From Flabesymbios commensalis (taxonomy: Eukaryota; Annelida; Polychaeta; Terebellida; Flabelligeridae): DNA of 64,000 nt. A program made the position numbers and the translations under genes. The notes beneath the pieces are model-generated. The model had not been told where the DNA came from, searched no databases, and saw only the letters and a program-made list of their open reading frames with translations. The stretch is taken from the NCBI GenBank assembly GCA_964017125.1, contig OZ024907.1, forward strand, positions 25,110,476-25,174,475. Reading direction: 5' to 3'. Below are positions 61,090 through 64,000 of this stretch, in pieces (the first letter of the stretch is position 1; each line of letters begins with the position of its first letter).

Positions 61090-61420
61090 AAGAACGCACC
61101 CTACCTGAGCCGTCTGTACGCCGCCATTTTAGATTAGCATAAACAACTCACATGACTGCGAATTCAAAACGAAATTAATCCGAAAATACCTGCGGACGGG
61201 CTGTGATTGGCAAGCTGTGCGGCTGAGATGCGGCTGGGATAGACGAGCCAGGAAAGACGGCGGCGAGGTGGACCACAGGCTGCCCAGCGTTGGTTAATCA
61301 TTAGGTTCCTGTGTGCAGAGTGAGTCGTGTGGAGCTGATCCAGTGGGGTTGCTATTTCTAGCGGGTCGCTGTCACGCCTCCTTCACCGCCAGATCACGAC
61401 ATCAAAATTACAACGATGAG
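61090..61420. promoter_or_regulatory. CpG-richer promoter-like patch
   Basis: Much richer in CG dinucleotides than the surrounding DNA (GCCGTCTGTACGCCGCCA, CTGCGGACGGGC, GAAAGACGGCGGCGAGGTGG). It contains an AAAATGGCGGCG YY1-like site on the minus strand. It would suit a TATA-less, possibly bidirectional promoter. It could be an internal or the main start of the ZC3H12 transcript, but the missing nuclease exons argue against the latter. Confidence 0.4.
61105..61127 (-). CDS. Candidate first coding exon (MAAYRRLR)
   Basis: ATGGCGGCGTACAGACGGCT is followed by CAG|GTAGGG, a good donor, giving seven codons plus two bases. The start context AAAATGG is strong and resembles exon 1 of the ankyrin gene. 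No matching second exon is known; downstream in this direction only the ZC3H12 exons are visible. Tentative. Confidence 0.3.
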
Positions 61421-61721
61421 TCGGATGGAGAAGAACGAAACAGCAGCAAATACATTAACAACAGCAGTAAAATTGACAACAGCTATCTATGCTGCTGTGC
61501 AAAGTCTAAAGACAGCATTTGCCCTCTTTACACGTGAGCAAATATTGCCATTTGCCTTTGCAGAAAAGTATATATCTAAAAAAAAAATGGCCAACAAAAA
61601 AAGTAGTATCACAAGAAAAACACCAACTTTAGAATTAGAAGATATAAGGTTTGTAAACAACAACAGCACCATCGCCAATAGGAAAACATTTATTCAAATT
61701 CTGATGTCGCTGTTACTGTGA
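61416..61721 (+). CDS. Unrecognised 101-codon frame, doubtful
   Basis: Open frame downstream of the CpG-rich patch, Thr/Ala/Lys-rich (MSRMEKNETAANTLTTAVKL...), with no family resemblance. The later part is Asn/Lys-rich, as random AT-rich DNA would give. It may be part of a plus-strand transcript from the patch or chance. Confidence 0.15.
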   Translation: MSRMEKNETAANTLTTAVKLTTAIYAAVQSLKTAFALFTREQILPFAFAEKYISKKKMANKKSSITRKTPTLELEDIRFVNNNSTIANRKTFIQILMSLLL

Positions 61722-62059
61722 CAGGAACAACAACATATACTTGTTGTTATTTTTAGGTGCTCTTTTTATTACTGGTGTATCCTGTATTGTGCGACCCGTC
61801 AACATAAACCACTACAGCAAAAACGACCAACAACAACCGTTATGATGTTGTTTCTGCTGTTGTTTTACCAGAGTTAGTAGCATCCACACCAGCCTTAACA
61901 GCAACTACAGCGTTCCCATACGACCAAACTAGTTACTAAGTCCTGAAATGCACACCGTAAACCTTTCTACCACGTCTACCTGATCCTGTCTTTCAGACAT
62001 AGACACATACTCATCAAGAAGTTTTGTATTTAATAGGTACGGGAACGTTGAAATGACAA
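61722..62059. other. No feature seen
   Basis: Loose ACAACAA/GTTGTT words at 61720-61910 but no defined repeat or exon. Confidence 0.4.
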
Positions 62060-63035
62060 GGACATTTTAATTATTTCTTACTCGATATGAGGACCTATAA
62101 TCATGATACCTATATATCATATCGTAAAAAACTTAGTACAAGTCGTTATACCCACTTATTAAAACGACTTGGCAGAAGTCGATATAACGAATTAGGCCTA
62201 TATCTCGTTAAAACGACTTATAAAAACGCCTTAGTATAAATCGAGATAACGACTTCTCCCCTCGTCGTCGTCCTCCTCCTCCTTTTCCTCTTCCTCCACA
62301 TCCTCCTCTTCTTCCCCTGCCCTCCCCAACCCCCTCCTCCTCCACCCTCCTCTTCCTCCTCAACCTCTTACTCCTCTTCCACCCCCCTTCCTTCTTTTCC
62401 TCTTCCTCTTCATTCACTTCCTCTTCCTCTCCTCTCTCTCCCTATTACTCCTCCTCCCCTCCCTCTCCCCCATATGGAGCTGTACGAAAATTAAGTGATC
62501 TCCACCTTCTCTTCCTCCTTCTCCTCCTCCTCTTTCTCTTCCTCTTTTTATCCTCCTTTTTCTCTTCTTCTTTCTCCTCCTCCTCTTCCTCCTCATCCCC
62601 TCCTCATCTCCTTCTCCTCCGCCTCCTCCCCTTCTCCTCCTCCTTTTCCTCTCCCTCCTCTACGTCCTCTTCCTCTTCTTATTTATTCTCTTTTTTTCTC
62701 CTCCTTCTCTTCCTCTTCCCCTACTCTTTTCTTCTCTCTCCTCCTCCTCCTTCTCCATCTTCTCGTCCTCCTCACCTTTCTCTTCCTCTTTATCGGCATA
62801 TATAAGGCGTTATATAGACTTCAACTAGGTCGCATTAACGAGATATAAATCCTAATATCGAAATATAAATCGTTTCTACGATATACAAGTCGTAACATCG
62901 ACTTATGCTAGGACGTTTAAACGAGATTTAAGTTGTTATTTCGACTTACACCAAGTCCTTTTAATGACATAAACGTCGTTCTATCGACTTATAATAAGCC
63001 GTTTTAACGATATAGAAGCCGTTAATACTTAAATC
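62060..63035. repeat. AACGACTT palindromic repeat region split by pyrimidine tract
   Basis: Left (62080-62262) and right (62795-63035) parts are made of loosely repeated ~30-bp words such as CGTTAAAACGACTTATAAAAACG, TCGATATAACGA and AAGTCGTTATA, many self-complementary. The two sides look like one array interrupted by the polypyrimidine tract, or like the two arms of one element. Confidence 0.65.
62264..62790. repeat. 0.5-kb polypyrimidine (CTCCTC/CTTCCT) tract
   Basis: Plus strand is almost only C and T for about 520 bases, with one mixed island at 62470-62502 (CATATGGAGCTGTACGAAAATTAAG). It could form triplex (H-DNA). Open frames on both strands (Ser/Pro or Arg/Lys/Glu-rich) are compositional. 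Confidence 0.93.
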
Positions 63036-63516
63036 GAATTAAAGTAATTAGTTCCGTGTCGTTTCAACGCGTCCGTAAAGTGGCTATTATATATCATACT
63101 AACCAGAAATAAAACTTTCACAGAAAACTGTTGTGTGCATAATGTGTGTGTAAATACTCCAAACTCCTGAATTTTATCAAGACTAAGTATATTTTTTTCA
63201 AATATGTTAACATTAAAATACAAACTCATCGCACTGATACAATGGCCTCGTAATATCCTTTGTGAAATTGATCCTGAGGTCAACAGCAATAATATTCAAA
63301 CTTGTCTTCCTAGATAATAACCTGTAACCTCTATCTTTGCCCTCGATTGCCCGATTGATGTGCGAAAATAACTTTTGGATACATAATTATGATTGGGACC
63401 GCACGACCACGGCACCGAGGAAGGTAACACGGCGATTTACATAGGATAATAACAAGACTATACCATGGGAGACCGAGTTAACGTTTTTGGCATTGGAGAG
63501 CGAAATAATACCGTGC
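63036..63516. other. No recognised gene
   Basis: Unique-looking AT-rich sequence. An 86-codon minus frame (63029-63289) has no supporting features. Confidence 0.4.
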
Positions 63517-63754
63517 TTAACCCTTTAGCCGCCAAATTATTCAATTCGAATTTTCACCCACTTGAAATTGTGTCTCGCTGACGCGATTCACAACTTCAAG
63601 TGAGTGAAAATTATTCAGATTTGACAAAATGGAGGTCATTCGCTTTCAAATATTGCTGATTGATGTCACATTTTATATTCAACATGTTCAAAAGGTGGTA
63701 CTTAATGCGCTAATAAAACCCGAATATATGCGGCACCGGCGGTTAAAGGGTTAA
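63517..63754. mobile_element. TTAACCCTTTAGCCGCC MITE, complete
   Basis: TTAACCCTTTAGCCGCC at the left pairs with GGCGGTTAAAGGGTTAA at the right. The inner stem pairs AATTTTCACCCACTTGAA with TTCAAGTGAGTGAAAATT around CTCGCTGACGCGATTC. The best-preserved member of the TTAACCCTTT group in the window. Confidence 0.88.
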
Positions 63755-64000
63755 ACCAGCGTTGAATTATTATCACAGTATGTGTCAGTTTGTTATTATC
63801 AGGGGTGGGGTTGAAACGGAATAAGAGAAGCTGAGACAAAATAATTTCACGCATCACGACTAGTTCACAAGTTCAAGTTGGAAACGAATATTGGACTATC
63901 TGACTGACCTTGTATCATTAAACGACATAGATACTCGCGTGACGGTGTCAGGGTCCGTAAGTTATCAGGTCGGTTAAGATATATCGTAGGTTTCTGATTG

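Noticed and set aside
62208-62848. Arg/Lys/Glu-rich and Ser/Pro-rich frames
   Set aside because: Compositional frames of the polypyrimidine tract.

Overview
The window reads as nuclear DNA of an invertebrate animal. It is AT-rich, with long introns that obey splice rules, and it is crowded with SINEs, a CR1-type LINE, palindromic MITEs and minisatellites. It also carries two animal-type genes. The repeat style would suit a marine deuterostome such as an echinoderm, but that is only an impression. A block of exactly 200 Ns (47921-48120) marks a scaffolding gap.

Layout. 1-10300: an (ACT)n microsatellite, a 20-bp minisatellite, degenerate arrays carrying a GGCCATTTT module, a GC-ended MITE, two tRNA-derived SINEs and two further MITEs. 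10310-17650 (minus strand): a complete six-exon gene for a small ankyrin-repeat protein of 214 aa. I assembled it by eye from exons whose splice sites and phases all agree; its introns hold at least five palindromic elements. 17850-22160 (plus strand): a decayed CR1/Jockey-superfamily LINE with a PHD-finger ORF1, about 200 bp upstream of that gene's start codon.

25860-32900: a 7-kb minisatellite of 20-bp units. Its right-hand part is three tandem, almost identical copies of a 1437-bp higher-order unit, and the minus strand is open in all three frames over long stretches. The array is bracketed by a GTGGGGCAGATCCGCAC-type palindromic sequence. 33600-40250: local duplications, namely an 871-bp tandem unit, a ~250-bp GGCGCAAGTCC array open on both strands, a 490-bp duplication grading into older units, and a dispersed ~225-bp block. 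40600-50800: palindromic MITEs of at least three families, a SINE, a tandem array and the assembly gap, with no recognised gene.

50816-57599 (minus strand): the last two exons of a ZC3H12 (Regnase-family) RNA-decay endonuclease, with the CCCH zinc finger in the penultimate exon and a polyglutamine-rich last exon. The joining intron appears to use a GC donor. The NYN/PIN ribonuclease exons are not visible and should lie beyond the right edge. 59780-64000: a degenerate array, a CpG-richer promoter-like patch with a candidate ATGGCGGC first exon, an AACGACTT repeat region split by a 0.5-kb polypyrimidine tract, and a TTAACCCTTT MITE.

The two genes show no functional link. I did not find a clear new molecular system. 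The most unusual objects are the 20-bp/1437-bp minisatellite, the both-strand-open GGCGCAAGTCC array and the nested TTAACCCTT palindromic elements.
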